From Photorhabdus heterorhabditis (GTDB lineage Bacteria; Pseudomonadota; Gammaproteobacteria; Enterobacterales; Enterobacteriaceae): a DNA stretch of 64,000 nucleotides. Below, piece by piece: positions 17,922 to 27,115 of this stretch (position 1 is its first letter; every line of letters starts with the position of its first letter). The position numbers and the translations under genes are program-made. The DNA is taken from the NCBI RefSeq assembly GCF_018448905.1, contig NZ_RCWA01000003.1, positions 62,001 through 126,000 on the forward strand, in the 5' to 3' direction. The notes below the pieces were generated by a model that had not been told where the DNA came from, searched no databases, and saw only the letters and a program-made list of their open reading frames with translations.

Positions 17922-18190
17922 GAAATATAACCACCCAATTTGGGTATTGCTGAACTGCACCAATGTAGCAATACCAGATTGAATCAACGTGAAGCGAAAC
18001 CGTTATTCATGGATATTGAACAACAGGCCGGGTATGGATATAAAGCTCTCCTAGGGGTCCGTTTGGAAAACGGAAAATATCCCACGCTAAGCCTGTTTTT
18101 TATACAGCCATGTAATGATGCTTGATTTCGCTGACTGCCCCATGAAGGGCGCAAACTTCACGACAGCAAAGCAGAGACATCACACTTGAT

Positions 18191-18889
18191 TTAAATTTTT
18201 GTCTGATTAACCCGCACAGACAGCTCCTCGTGACTTTCTTTTCGCTCACTGTATCTGTCGGCAAGGTATCCCGTATGCCCTTTCAGCAGGAGCGTGACTT
18301 TAAACAGCTCTTCAGTGACGTCGACGATACGGTCGTACCACGAGGAGGGCTTCATACGCCCATTGTCATCGAACTCCTGCCAGGCTTTTGCCACCGAGGA
18401 CTGGTTGGGGATGGTGAACATACGCATCCACCGGCCCAGAATCCGCATCTGGTTAACGGCATTGAAGGACTGCGACCCGCCGCAGACCTGCATCACCGCC
18501 AGCGTTTTTCCCTGAGAGGGGCGAACGGCACCTTCGCTTAATGGTATCCAGTCGATCTGTGCCTTCATAATTGCGCTCATCGCACCGTGCCGTTCCGGGG
18601 AACTCCAAACCATCCCATCACACCATCTGACCAGCTCACGGAGCTCGACGACCTTTGGATGTGTTTCCGGTGCATCGTCGGGTAATGGTAGTCCGGAAGG
18701 GTTAAACATTTTCATCTCCGCCCCCATAGCGGCCAGTAGTCGTCCCGCTTCCTCAGCAGCAAAACGGCTGTACGAGCGTTCTCTTACCGAACCATACAAA
18801 ATCAGGATTCGTGGTGGTTCCTGTAGGTGCAGGCGTTCCGCGATACGTTCATCAAAGCAATCAGCGTTCAGGGCAGGAAATTGTTCCAT
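18191..18889 (-). CDS. arsH: ArsH, NADPH-dependent FMN reductase / organoarsenical oxidase
   Basis: 232 residues from ATG 18889, preceded by GGAGGAG. Flavodoxin-like fold with the FMN loop [11 protein letters not shown] and [20 protein letters not shown] typical of ArsH. ArsH oxidises trivalent methylarsenicals to the less toxic pentavalent forms. It is divergent from arsR and shares its control region. Base composition is visibly richer in GC than neighbouring genes, pointing to transfer. Confidence 0.95.
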   Translation of the reverse strand: MEQFPALNADCFDERIAERLHLQEPPRILILYGSVRERSYSRFAAEEAGRLLAAMGAEMKMFNPSGLPLPDDAPETHPKVVELRELVRWCDGMVWSSPERHGAMSAIMKAQIDWIPLSEGAVRPSQGKTLAVMQVCGGSQSFNAVNQMRILGRWMRMFTIPNQSSVAKAWQEFDDNGRMKPSSWYDRIVDVTEELFKVTLLLKGHTGYLADRYSERKESHEELSVRVNQTKI

Positions 18890-18920
18890 TTTTCTCCTCC
18901 GAAAGATTTGGGGATTCAAA

Positions 18921-18955
18921 TCTCAATATATATGATTTACCATATATGTATTCTA
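18921..18955 (+). promoter_or_regulatory. arsH/arsR divergent control region
   Basis: ATATATG occurs twice, 14 bases apart (18928 and 18942), in an AT-rich patch between the divergent genes. This is the likely ArsR operator and promoter; exact edges cannot be set from sequence. Confidence 0.35.
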
Positions 18956-18973
18956 AAGGGAACGGAGTAAAAA

Positions 18974-19294
18974 ATGCTACAACCTGTTCAACTTTTCAAA
19001 ATCCTGTCGGACGAAACGCGACTCGCTATCATCCTGCTTCTCAGGGAGTCCGGAGAACTATGCGTCTGCGATATTTGTGCGGCCACCTCGGAATCACAGC
19101 CCAAAATTTCGCGCCATATGGCAATCTTGCGCGAGGCTGAGCTGGTTATGGACCGCCGTGAAGGGAAATGGGTTCACTACCGTCTGTCACCTCACATGCC
19201 TGCCTGGGCGGCTGAAACAATCACGACTTCCTGGCTGTGCCTGCGGGAGGATGTACGTAAATGGCTGGACAAATCGGCCTGCACCTCCTGCTAG
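18974..19294 (+). CDS. arsR: ArsR arsenite-responsive repressor
   Basis: 106 residues. The metal site ELCVCDIC (Cys30, Cys32, Cys35) lies in the DNA-recognition region, followed by QPKISRHMAILREAELV. It is the plasmid/E. coli type ArsR that releases DNA on binding As(III) or Sb(III). ATG 18974 has GGAG upstream. It is followed by arsB 44 bases later. Confidence 0.96.
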   Translation: MLQPVQLFKILSDETRLAIILLLRESGELCVCDICAATSESQPKISRHMAILREAELVMDRREGKWVHYRLSPHMPAWAAETITTSWLCLREDVRKWLDKSACTSC

Positions 19295-19338
19295 GGCAGG
19301 AAAACACATGCATATGATCATATTTATTGGAGTCTGAA

Positions 19339-20628
19339 ATGCTTTTGGCAGGGAGTATATTTTTACTGACGCTGGTACTCGTTATCTGGCAACCCAGAGG
19401 GCTTAGCATCGGCTGGAGTGCAAGTATCGGGGCTGTACTGGCACTGGCTTCTGGTGTTATTCACCTCGATGATATCCCCGTTGTCTGGAACATTGTCTGG
19501 AACGCGACAGCTACATTTATCGCAGTGATTATTATCAGCCTGCTGCTTGATGAGTCGGGTTTCTTTGAATGGACAGCACTGCATGTTTCCCGCTGGGGTA
19601 ATGGGCGCGGGCGCTTATTGTTTACCTGGATAGTCTTGCTTGGCGCCGCCGTAGCTGCGCTATTTGCCAACGATGGTGCGGCGCTGATCCTGACGCCGAT
19701 AGTGATAGCCATGCTGCTTGCGCTGGGGTTCAGTAAAGGGACTACGCTGGCTTTTGTGATGGCCGCGGGATTCATTGCTGATACCGCCAGCCTGCCGCTC
19801 ATAGTCTCTAATCTGGTGAATATCGTTTCGGCTGATTACTTTGGCTTGGGCTTTACGCAATATGCTTCTGTCATGGTTCCCGTGGATGTGGCGGCGATTG
19901 CAGCCACACTGATGATGCTGCATCTGTTCTTTCGCAGGGATATCCCGACGACATATGACGTTTCGTTACTGAAGTCACCCACAAGCGTAATAAAGGATTT
20001 AGCGACGTTCAGGGCAGGCTGGATTGTCCTGCTGTTCCTGCTGATCGGTTTCTTCGTTCTGGAGCCTTTGGGTCTTCCCGTCAGCGCGATAGCAGCAATC
20101 GGAGCCGTTGTACTGTTTGTCGTCGCGAAGAGAGGCCATGTGATTAATACGGGAAAAGTGCTGCGTGGAGCGCCCTGGCAGATCGTTATTTTCTCCCTAG
20201 GCATGTACCTGGTGGTCTATGGACTCCGCAACGCGGGCCTCACGGAGTACCTGTCTGGCGTGCTGAATATGCTGGCAGATAAGGGCTTATGGGCTGCAAC
20301 GTTTGGTACCGGCTTCCTGACGGCCTTCCTGTCGTCGATCATGAATAATATGCCAACAGTGCTGGTTGGGGCATTGTCGATTGACGGGAGCACAGCTTCT
20401 GGTGTTATCAAAGAGGCCATGGTCTATGCCAACGTGATTGGCTGCGATTTAGGCCCGAAAATCACCCCGATTGGTAGTCTGGCCACGTTGCTGTGGCTGC
20501 ATGTGCTCTCGCAGAAAAATATGAAGATCACCTGGGGATATTACTTTCGTACCGGCATTGTTATGACCCTGCCGGTTCTATTTGTTACTCTGGCCGCGCT
20601 GGCTCTGCGGCTCTCTGTCACTCTGTAA
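19339..20628 (+). CDS. arsB: ArsB arsenite/antimonite efflux pump
   Basis: 429 residues from ATG 19339 (TTGGAG upstream; a TTG at 19327 is not needed), the same length as E. coli ArsB. About 12 membrane segments; conserved [14 protein letters not shown] and [15 protein letters not shown]. It exports arsenite using the proton gradient. The arsenate reductase gene that should follow is missing (see 20641). Confidence 0.96.
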   Translation: MLLAGSIFLLTLVLVIWQPRGLSIGWSASIGAVLALASGVIHLDDIPVVWNIVWNATATFIAVIIISLLLDESGFFEWTALHVSRWGNGRGRLLFTWIVLLGAAVAALFANDGAALILTPIVIAMLLALGFSKGTTLAFVMAAGFIADTASLPLIVSNLVNIVSADYFGLGFTQYASVMVPVDVAAIAATLMMLHLFFRRDIPTTYDVSLLKSPTSVIKDLATFRAGWIVLLFLLIGFFVLEPLGLPVSAIAAIGAVVLFVVAKRGHVINTGKVLRGAPWQIVIFSLGMYLVVYGLRNAGLTEYLSGVLNMLADKGLWAATFGTGFLTAFLSSIMNNMPTVLVGALSIDGSTASGVIKEAMVYANVIGCDLGPKITPIGSLATLLWLHVLSQKNMKITWGYYFRTGIVMTLPVLFVTLAALALRLSVTL

Positions 20629-20640
20629 TGAGATACTGTT

Positions 20641-20655
20641 ATGAGCAACATTACT
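20641..20655 (+). pseudogene. arsC scar: first five codons only
   Basis: ATG AGC AAC ATT ACT, at the expected distance after arsB, encodes MSNIT, the start of enterobacterial ArsC (MSNITIYHNPACG as I remember it). The sequence then departs completely from arsC. The gene is deleted, so arsenate could not be reduced by this operon. Confidence 0.65.
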
Positions 20656-20705
20656 AACCTCAGCTTCGTTTAAAAATAGCGATATCACAATCCCGTAAAT
20701 TCAAG

Positions 20706-20901
20706 CTCGGTTTGCTGGACTGGTTTCGCGATCCCGTCCCTGCGTCGACGTGTGCAGGCGGGACTGAATAAAGGTAAGGCCCTTGCCCGAGCCGTTTTCA
20801 TGCATCGGTTGGGGGAAATCAGGGATAGTGGGCTGGAAAATCAGAGCTACCGCGCCAGTGGGCTGACATTGCTGACTGCGGCGATCTCACTCAGCATTTG
20901 A
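20706..20901 (+). pseudogene. remnant of a Tn3-family transposase C-terminus
   Basis: Translating from 20740 gives [20 protein letters not shown] and [21 protein letters not shown], then [12 protein letters not shown] and a stop at 20899. This is the C-terminal signature of Tn3-family TnpA. Just upstream, GLLDWFRDP continues the match in another frame, so one base (near 20736) is inserted, and about three codons are missing inside GLNKG-x-ALARAV. It replaces arsC and suggests the island was carried by a Tn3-type arsenic transposon. Confidence 0.8.
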
Positions 20902-20927
20902 CAATCGTTGGATGTCTTTATAATTGC

Positions 20928-21440
20928 TCACAGCAAGGTACTGGCAACTTCTATACAGGTTTTAATGGGCAGCCACATTCCAAGACATGAAGGGTCGTCT
21001 GGCTCGACGGGTAAAAAATCATACTGCCGATAAAACGAAATGACCTCTGGGGTCATAGGATCAACAAATAGTCCGATAGCTGATATTTGTTGTGCGACCA
21101 ACACGGTGCGATAGATGGCATCAATCAATAATTTTTCGCCTAATCGTTTCCTCTGGCACGAATGATCCACCGCAAGACGGGCTAGTTTTACTGCATTAAG
21201 TGGATGAGGATACTTTTTATAGTCTTTATGGGCGGGCGGCGTTGTTATTGAATACCCAGTCAGCGTGTGATAACCGATGATAGCTTTGGGTGTCGAATCC
21301 CAGCAGGCCACGTAAGTTTTTGATATGTGCTTTACGGTTTTCTGCCGGGCTTGTTGCTGTAAGAACTTATTTAATTCATTGACGCGGCAATCAAACACTT
21401 TGCGATTATGTTGATGGGTTATTTCTTCAATGGTTATCAT
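20928..21440 (-). CDS. GNAT toxin of a TacA-TacT (DUF1778-GNAT) pair
   Basis: 170 residues. Motif A reads LARLAVDHSCQRKRLGEKLL; the N-terminal CRVNELNKFLQQQARQ and TYVACWDSTPKAIIGYHTLT match TacT-like toxins, which acetylate aminoacyl-tRNA. The start overlaps the antitoxin stop by four bases. The usual Q/R-x-x-G-x-G core is QRKRLG, slightly divergent from the classical motif. Confidence 0.88.
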   Translation of the reverse strand: MITIEEITHQHNRKVFDCRVNELNKFLQQQARQKTVKHISKTYVACWDSTPKAIIGYHTLTGYSITTPPAHKDYKKYPHPLNAVKLARLAVDHSCQRKRLGEKLLIDAIYRTVLVAQQISAIGLFVDPMTPEVISFYRQYDFLPVEPDDPSCLGMWLPIKTCIEVASTLL

Positions 21441-21718
21441 TTCACTGCATCCTTGTAGCCCAGCGCTGCTTTAAGTAGCTTCTTGTTTGCTTTTGGAGGA
21501 TTTTCCAGCGCAGCGAACAGTGCATCCGCACCGGCCATCGACAAATGTAATGTTTCAGTTCGTTCAATCACGTTACGGGCCTTATCCATTGCCGACTCAA
21601 TAAGGAATTGTGAAAGGGTTGTACCGGAGTAATCAGCCGCCCTTTGAATAATTTCTTGTATCTCTGCGGATGTTCGTGCAACCAAGCGAGTTTCTTTACG
21701 TTCTGCGTTAGTGGTCAT
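21437..21718 (-). CDS. DUF1778 (TacA-type) ribbon-helix-helix antitoxin
   Basis: 93 residues from ATG 21718, seven bases after AGGT; a start at 21736 is less likely. The N-terminal RHH (KETRLVARTSAEIQEIIQRAADYSGTTLSQFLIESAMDKA) binds DNA, and the C-terminal tail (FAALENPPKANKKLLKAALGYKDAV) would block the acetyltransferase. An inverted repeat upstream is its probable operator. Confidence 0.88.
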   Translation of the reverse strand: MTTNAERKETRLVARTSAEIQEIIQRAADYSGTTLSQFLIESAMDKARNVIERTETLHLSMAGADALFAALENPPKANKKLLKAALGYKDAVK

Positions 21719-21761
21719 AATTTTACCTATTGTCATCAGTATTAATAAATTCCATCAGGTA

Positions 21762-21798
21762 TCATTATGGCACGCGAAAATAATGTATGCCACAATGA
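21762..21798 (-). promoter_or_regulatory. probable operator of the DUF1778-GNAT pair
   Basis: TCATTATGGCA (21762-21772) and TGCCACAATGA (21788-21798) form an inverted repeat matching at 10 of 11 positions, 44-80 bases upstream of the antitoxin start. Confidence 0.55.
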
Positions 21799-21849
21799 CA
21801 CACAAAAATAGCAATAAACTCCATTTTTAATCCATCATATGAGGTTCAG

Positions 21850-23016
21850 CTAACCTAAAATAATGTGAGGCACAAATAACGATGTATCTTTTGTGATTCG
21901 GCCAATATCTTCCCTCACCGATAGACCAGCGGGTCTGTCATTAATAAGCCAGCTACCGATAAGTACATGGTTCTCACCGAATTTTGGTAACGGAGTATAT
22001 TGTTGCACGATGTAACCCTCTTCCCCATAAGGTCCATCGATTTTCTCAATCACTTTGCCGTCTTTATAAATACTGATATTCGACCCCTCACGACTAAATA
22101 TTGGCTTCTTGACATAATGAGTCAGGCGTTTGGCTTTTGGGTCATCGGCAAAGTAAGCCTCAAGCAGGTTTGGATGTCCTGGGAACATATCCCAAAGCAA
22201 CGGCAAGATGGCTTTATTTGAGGTAATACACTTCCACATTGGTTCAAACCAGTTAACACCAGCAGTTGCTAGATGCTGAGCATATTCCTCGCGGAACATA
22301 AACTCCCATGGGTATAACTTGAACATAGAATCGATGATTTTACTATTGTTGTCCGTAAACTTGCCGCATTCGCTTAGGCCAATGTCTTCAACATAGACAA
22401 ACTCAGTATGAATGCCAGCATCCTTAGCACAATCAGCCATATAATCGACTGTACCCTTGTCTTCTTCTGTACCCTTGCAGCATGTAAAATGAAGTGTGTT
22501 GAATGGCAAAAATGGTTTAAGTTCGTGGAAGCGATTCACAAGCAACTCTTGCAGAAGGTTGAACTGATCTGCCGAGCGCGGTACTTTGCCGCGATTAACC
22601 TTATCTTCCAGCCACAACCAACCAAAGAAACCCAGTTCATAGATCGAGGTCGGCGTATCTGAGTTGATTTCTAATAACTTGGCTGGATTTTTACCGTCAT
22701 AGGCAAAATCGAGTCGACTGTAGAGGCTCGGGTCTTTGCGTTGCCAAGATTCACGCACCAACCGCCACATTATTTCTGGAATTTGGAATTTAGCCATCAG
22801 CTTGTCGCTGTTAATCACTCGTTCTATCGCTTGAAGGCTCAGCTGGTGGATTTCCTCTGTCGGATCTTCAATATGTTCCTCTATCTGCTTGAGAGTAAAT
22901 TGATAGTAACGGTCTTCGATCCAGTACGGTTCATCATCAATCGTGTGGAAACCAAAACCGAATTCTTTTGCGCGTTCTTTCCAATCATGGCGTGGTGCCG
23001 TTGAAATTTGTAGCAT
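21850..23016 (-). CDS. yjfC: YjfC, glutathionylspermidine-synthase-like ATP-grasp ligase
   Basis: 388 residues of the pre-ATP-grasp/ATP-grasp family shared by the synthetase half of Gsp and YgiC. Recognisable blocks: SRLDFAYDGKNPAKLLEINSDTPTS (nucleotide/metal region), HFTCCKGTEEDKGTVDYM, KKPIFSREGSNISIY, and GEEGYIVQQYTPLPKF. It would form an amide bond using ATP; whether glutathione and spermidine are the substrates is not known. Last gene of the yjf operon, 148 bases after yjfM. Confidence 0.88.
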   Translation of the reverse strand: MLQISTAPRHDWKERAKEFGFGFHTIDDEPYWIEDRYYQFTLKQIEEHIEDPTEEIHQLSLQAIERVINSDKLMAKFQIPEIMWRLVRESWQRKDPSLYSRLDFAYDGKNPAKLLEINSDTPTSIYELGFFGWLWLEDKVNRGKVPRSADQFNLLQELLVNRFHELKPFLPFNTLHFTCCKGTEEDKGTVDYMADCAKDAGIHTEFVYVEDIGLSECGKFTDNNSKIIDSMFKLYPWEFMFREEYAQHLATAGVNWFEPMWKCITSNKAILPLLWDMFPGHPNLLEAYFADDPKAKRLTHYVKKPIFSREGSNISIYKDGKVIEKIDGPYGEEGYIVQQYTPLPKFGENHVLIGSWLINDRPAGLSVREDIGRITKDTSLFVPHIILG

Positions 23017-23164
23017 TCTTTAACCTTTCGATACTTCTTATCTGAATATCGGAGAAAATTATCGCCCAGACGTCTAATTCCGTAATTAATGATGAGCTTA
23101 TGCAAAATTCTGATAACAAAGAGGCTTGATAAAAACAGCCTCCGAATTAGATGTCAGAGTGGGT

Positions 23165-24085
23165 TTAACTGCCCCATCCTCCCCAGCTTGACTTTGCTGA
23201 GGAGGTTGAGCCAAAACCACCTTTAGATTTGGTAGTTACGATGGGTTTACTATCTGCGGTCTTAATCATGTCCTTGAATCCTGTTGAAGGGCTGACATGA
23301 GTGCCACCGTAGTAACCTGTTTCTAATTGCTGCGCTTTCTCACGATTTAGGCGCTCTCTATGCATCCTCTCTCTCTGCTTACACTCTGAATAATTGCCTA
23401 TTTCAGAAGCTATATAAGCATTTCCCAGAGTGTTTATGTTTAATACTGAGTTTGTCGCAGAGGTATTTTCTGCCCTCTTGCCTGAGTTTTGAAAAACCTC
23501 TGGCAGGCGAACAGTCTCTAGGGGATGTAAATAACGTTGGTTCATCTCGAACTGGATATTGTCCATATTAGAGTAAGAGCCAATGACTTTGCCATCAGCG
23601 AAGAACAGCTTATCATACAGGTCGCTGTAGCTTGATGTTGAAGTGAATATTGGCTGGTAGAACACATTACGGTATTGGTCAGAAAGGTTGTACTTGTTGA
23701 AATCCTCAGGCTTTACATCAGCCATCATAAAGGCAGCCATTTTTGGTCGATAACCAAGCTTGTCCGGCATCTCTTTACATTCGCCGTACTCAAGTTTACA
23801 CATTGCTTCTTGCCTGAATTTTTGTGATGTACGATCTGCTTCACGTAATGCTGCCTTGTACGTGGCTTCACATTCAGTAGTGATAGTATTCTGTGGATCA
23901 TTTTGGCAAGCCGCTAAGTCCTTATAGATCCTGATTGACAGTTTGTCGGTTGATTGGCTACAGCTAGCTATACAACCAACACTAAGCGCTAGCGAAGTGA
24001 ATGAGAAAGTTCGCCAGTATTTACGCTTATTCTCAATGTTGATGTCTGTGCTGCGCATTCTGCGCTTTTTATTCTTGCTCGTCAT
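23165..24085 (-). CDS. yjfM: YjfM/YgiB (DUF1190) putative lipoprotein
   Basis: 306 residues. After a basic leader, a hydrophobic stretch ends SVGCIASCSQS, which could be a lipobox or membrane anchor. The middle has repeated Cys (DLAACQNDP, TECEATYKAALREAD, EAMCKLEYGECKEM), typical of DUF1190. The tail is low-complexity, rich in Gly, Ser and Trp (GGFGSTSSAKSSWGGWGS). Partner of the ATP-grasp gene in both ygiBC and yjfMC. ATG 24085 follows AGAGG. Confidence 0.85.
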   Translation of the reverse strand: MTSKNKKRRMRSTDINIENKRKYWRTFSFTSLALSVGCIASCSQSTDKLSIRIYKDLAACQNDPQNTITTECEATYKAALREADRTSQKFRQEAMCKLEYGECKEMPDKLGYRPKMAAFMMADVKPEDFNKYNLSDQYRNVFYQPIFTSTSSYSDLYDKLFFADGKVIGSYSNMDNIQFEMNQRYLHPLETVRLPEVFQNSGKRAENTSATNSVLNINTLGNAYIASEIGNYSECKQRERMHRERLNREKAQQLETGYYGGTHVSPSTGFKDMIKTADSKPIVTTKSKGGFGSTSSAKSSWGGWGS

Positions 24086-24097
24086 ACAACCTCTGAA

Positions 24098-24535
24098 TTA
24101 GTAAGTCATACAAGCTGCGTTTAGAAGACCAACAGAAATTGAAACGGCAGCCAGAACTACAGCTGCTGGGATCTCATTGTTTTCAATACGAGATACGATT
24201 TTCGGCATCATGAATACGCGCACCATGAAGAAGCCAGCAATTTGAGCGAGTAATGCAACAACACCCCACATAACGAAATCAGTCACGCCGACAGAGTTGC
24301 TTGCTGCACTTGCAATTGCGATGGTATAACCTACCAAAGCCCCTCCCAGCGATATTGCAGCCGCTGTGTTCTTTTCTTCTTTGATCAGCTTCCATTCATC
24401 ATGTGGAGTCACCATAATGTAAACGAATTTGAATATAATGAAGAAAACGAGCGCCAGACCAAAGCATAATCCAAAGTTGGCTACACTATTAATAAATTGA
24501 GTTAAAGCTTGTTCTTCATTTACTAGTGTAATCAT
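24098..24535 (-). CDS. yjfL: YjfL, DUF350 inner-membrane protein
   Basis: 145 residues with four hydrophobic segments in the paired DUF350 layout (GLALVFFIIFKFVYIMVTP, AAAISLGGALVGYTIAIASA, DFVMWGVVALLAQIAGFFMV, AAVVLAAVSISVGLLNAACM). Function unknown. It abuts yjfK directly. Confidence 0.88.
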   Translation of the reverse strand: MITLVNEEQALTQFINSVANFGLCFGLALVFFIIFKFVYIMVTPHDEWKLIKEEKNTAAAISLGGALVGYTIAIASAASNSVGVTDFVMWGVVALLAQIAGFFMVRVFMMPKIVSRIENNEIPAAVVLAAVSISVGLLNAACMTY

Positions 24536-25198
24536 TTATGCTACCACTCTAAAACCTGTTTGATTAAGTTGAATACCGGTACTTTGTACCATCAGTCTGT
24601 CTAAGTTGTTGCTTACAATTTTCTCTTCGCCGGCAATCAGAAGCTCTTCTGTTTTGTTATCTGAAACCTGACGTGTGTAAACCATTACAAACTGGTCTGT
24701 TTCAGTCATGTTGCTGTTCTTATGGTAGGTTTTCTCCGTCATAGCTACCGGTTTCGTATTACTCCACAACTGAGAAAATTGAGTGCCATCGAGGTCATAT
24801 TGACCGTTCGGTGTGATGATGCCATTTTCAATCAACGCATCCCACTGTGTTTGGGAATCGATCGGTTTAGTTTCGTAGAAGTACCAAAGGCTCACTTCTT
24901 TCACACCATCATCGTTCTCACCTTCTTGAAGTACCTGGAGGTAGCCTTCATCATCGGTGTAGTAGCGAACCAAGCGCATATTATCGCCAAGGTCAATAAC
25001 ACCAACAGCGCATATAAGCTGAGTTGAGGCCGCATTTTCGATGGTAAGATCAGACTCAATCAGTTTTAGTATGAGCGGGTCTATCTCAAATGCACCACCA
25101 ATCCGCAACCCCAATATTTCTGGTACCTTCGGACCAACAGGCACAACTTCCTTGCGGCGAAGTGCTTTATTAAACGCGTCAGCGATTTTGGAAAACAT
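24536..25198 (-). CDS. yjfK: YjfK, DUF2491 family protein
   Basis: 220 residues, soluble. Recognisable by LGLRIGGAFEIDPLILKLIESDL and MRLVRYYTDDEGYLQVLQEG; the family is found only in yjf-type operons. No catalytic motif is visible. It lies 61 bases after yjfJ. Confidence 0.85.
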   Translation of the reverse strand: MFSKIADAFNKALRRKEVVPVGPKVPEILGLRIGGAFEIDPLILKLIESDLTIENAASTQLICAVGVIDLGDNMRLVRYYTDDEGYLQVLQEGENDDGVKEVSLWYFYETKPIDSQTQWDALIENGIITPNGQYDLDGTQFSQLWSNTKPVAMTEKTYHKNSNMTETDQFVMVYTRQVSDNKTEELLIAGEEKIVSNNLDRLMVQSTGIQLNQTGFRVVA

Positions 25199-25259
25199 AG
25201 AAACATCCTTTGAAGAGGAAGACCCTAAGGAACAGGGCCTTTATCTAACAACCAGGGGA

Positions 25260-25946
25260 TTACTTGCCAAGAATACGGGCAAGTTCGTCTTCCGCAGATG
25301 CAGAACTTGAGGTAATGCCAGCTGCTTTAAGTTTTTTGTCCAAATCGCTTGAAGTTGCGTTATCGTGAAGCTCTTGCTGAGCCTCGAACTGGGCAGCTTT
25401 CTCAGCCTGGCGTGCTTTGATACGTTCAAGCGAATCAAGAGCGGTAGATGTTTTAGATGATGCGCCAACAACAGAGTTGTGGGTAGCAGCCTGTGCTTTT
25501 TGTACCTGTTCAGTTGCTTTAACAAGGTCTACTTGGTTCTCAAGCTGAGACACTTTTTCTTTAGCTTCTTGCACAGTGCGGCGGTGGGTAACTTCAACTT
25601 TCTTGAAAGCTTCAAGCTGTGATTGCTCTGTTTCCAATTCACCACGCAGGCCAGCAACTTTCTGAGCACATTCTAAAGCAAGCCCATTGTCACCTTTATT
25701 AGCCGCAGAGCGAGCGTGATTTTCGTATTCACTGATACTGGTTTCGATAGATGAAACCTTTTTTTCTGCCACTTTGCGCTTAGCGATAATGCCAATCAGG
25801 CTTTCATCAGCGCGGCGAATTTCTGCTTTTGTTTCACGAAGCTCCTGATCAAGAATGGTCAGCGCTTTCCCATCAGCTACAGATTCTGCTGCGTTGTTTA
25901 CAGTTCCTTTAATTGCTTTGAAAAGCTTTTTCCATACACTGCTCAT
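25260..25946 (-). CDS. yjfJ: YjfJ, PspA/IM30 family membrane-stress protein
   Basis: 228 residues, almost entirely helical with long coiled coils (residues about 30-150), opening WKKLFKAIKGTVNNAAESVADGKALTILDQELRE as in PspA. PspA/IM30 proteins (ESCRT-III-like) coat and repair stressed inner membranes. The C-terminal LDKKLKAAGI and SSASAEDELARILGK form a short conserved tail. Third partner types DUF350 and ATP-grasp follow in the operon. Confidence 0.9.
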   Translation of the reverse strand: MSSVWKKLFKAIKGTVNNAAESVADGKALTILDQELRETKAEIRRADESLIGIIAKRKVAEKKVSSIETSISEYENHARSAANKGDNGLALECAQKVAGLRGELETEQSQLEAFKKVEVTHRRTVQEAKEKVSQLENQVDLVKATEQVQKAQAATHNSVVGASSKTSTALDSLERIKARQAEKAAQFEAQQELHDNATSSDLDKKLKAAGITSSSASAEDELARILGK

Positions 25947-25966
25947 AATATTTTTACCCTATGTTG

Positions 25967-26353
25967 TTATTTTAGAAACTCAGAATACGCATCAAGAAGC
26001 TCAGCAATGTTGGTGAATAACATAGAAACTTCGATGACAATACTCTCCATTTTTGATTCTGAAGATAAAGCGCCAAAAGCTGCATAGTAAGATTGACCAT
26101 CTACTACAGTAATTCCAACAGAAGTCAGAGGGATCATCTTGTGCGTTTCTAAAATGAACTTATTTAAGGCCGCTGTATCCGAAACATATTCTTCCGAGAA
26201 CAGCAGCGCTTCTACTGTGATTTGTTTTCCACAAATGGCTAAATGTGCCTTAATGCCGTCTTCGTTAGTGATTACGAGACATTCACCTATTTGCTCTACA
26301 GTCCAATTGTTATCAGACTTTTCAAGCTCAGTTATTACTTGATTTAATTCCAA
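25967..26353 (-). CDS. yjfI: YjfI, DUF2170 family protein
   Basis: 128 residues, acidic, soluble, first gene of the yjfIJKLMC operon. It matches the DUF2170 pattern (LVITNEDGIKAHLAICGKQITVEALLF and MIPLTSVGITVVDGQSYYAAFGALS). No known function. Gap to yjfJ is 20 bases. Confidence 0.87.
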   Translation of the reverse strand: MELNQVITELEKSDNNWTVEQIGECLVITNEDGIKAHLAICGKQITVEALLFSEEYVSDTAALNKFILETHKMIPLTSVGITVVDGQSYYAAFGALSSESKMESIVIEVSMLFTNIAELLDAYSEFLK

Positions 26354-27115
26354 GTTACTTACTCCAATCGTTTGTGTAGTTTTCCAGCCACAACCCGTAT
26401 TTTACAGCACTAATTTTAACAAATATCGTATCCAGATAAATAGTAGAACACTTAAGCAGTTCAACTAGGTTTTGAACTATCAGAACTATCGCTGAATAAT
26501 ACAAGATCACTAACCAGACTGAATTATGCTTATCATAACATCGATACTCCGTAATTCGCCAAAACGTTTTATTATGCTCCCCCGCTATATTGCTGCTATC
26601 CCCACAAACAAATTCATTTGCCAGCCAAATACCATTTTAGGAACTATTGTGTGGATGATTGAGTTCATACTTTGCAATGACTCAATAAAACAGACTGACG
26701 GTGACACATCACCAACATCACCATACTATATACCTGTTATCTTTCAAGTTGCCTCTTTATTGGCTGCATTCACTCACCCCGGTCACAGAGTTATCTATGC
26801 TCCCTTGCCGTCGCCATCCATCTTGAAATCTATTGGGTATAAATACGTGTTTTTAAATGAGCAGGCGCCCCGTTCAAAATGCAAAAATTGTCTTTTTCAT
26901 CAGTAAGGTAGAATAAATTATAGAAATCTTATCCTTTTATATTACAAAAAATAATAACAGGCACTTTTAATGAAAAATTTCAATACCTTAATGTAATTAG
27001 ATTATTAATTAATTTATGAAATGGATAATCATATTATATTCATCTAGGATAATAATTAAGTCCCGGGGCTTTGTTTGTCATAGACTAATTATCCTGTCTA
27101 ATGGAGGGCACTATT
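26354..27115. other. 762-base intergenic region between yjfI and the LPMO gene
   Basis: AT-rich DNA that must hold the yjf promoter on the left (minus strand) and the LPMO promoter on the right. It contains one ERIC element at 26729-26841. An ORF of 126 codons (26526-26906) runs through the ERIC copy and is not convincing. Nothing else is visible. Confidence 0.7.
26729..26841. repeat. ERIC element, near full length (~113 bases)
   Basis: Opposite orientation to the copy at 52370. It keeps the central part, with CACTCACCCCGGTCACAGAG and TTATCTATGCTCCC, but is about 14 bases short near GCTTGCCG. Ends are TATACC and GGGTATA. Confidence 0.9.

Noticed and set aside
17940-18125. 61-codon ORF after ynfM
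   Set aside because: No ribosome site, no family resemblance; it lies at the border of the arsenic island and may be junk or border sequence.
26526-26906. 126-codon ORF
   Set aside because: Its second half runs through an ERIC element and its first half has no recognisable motif or ribosome site.
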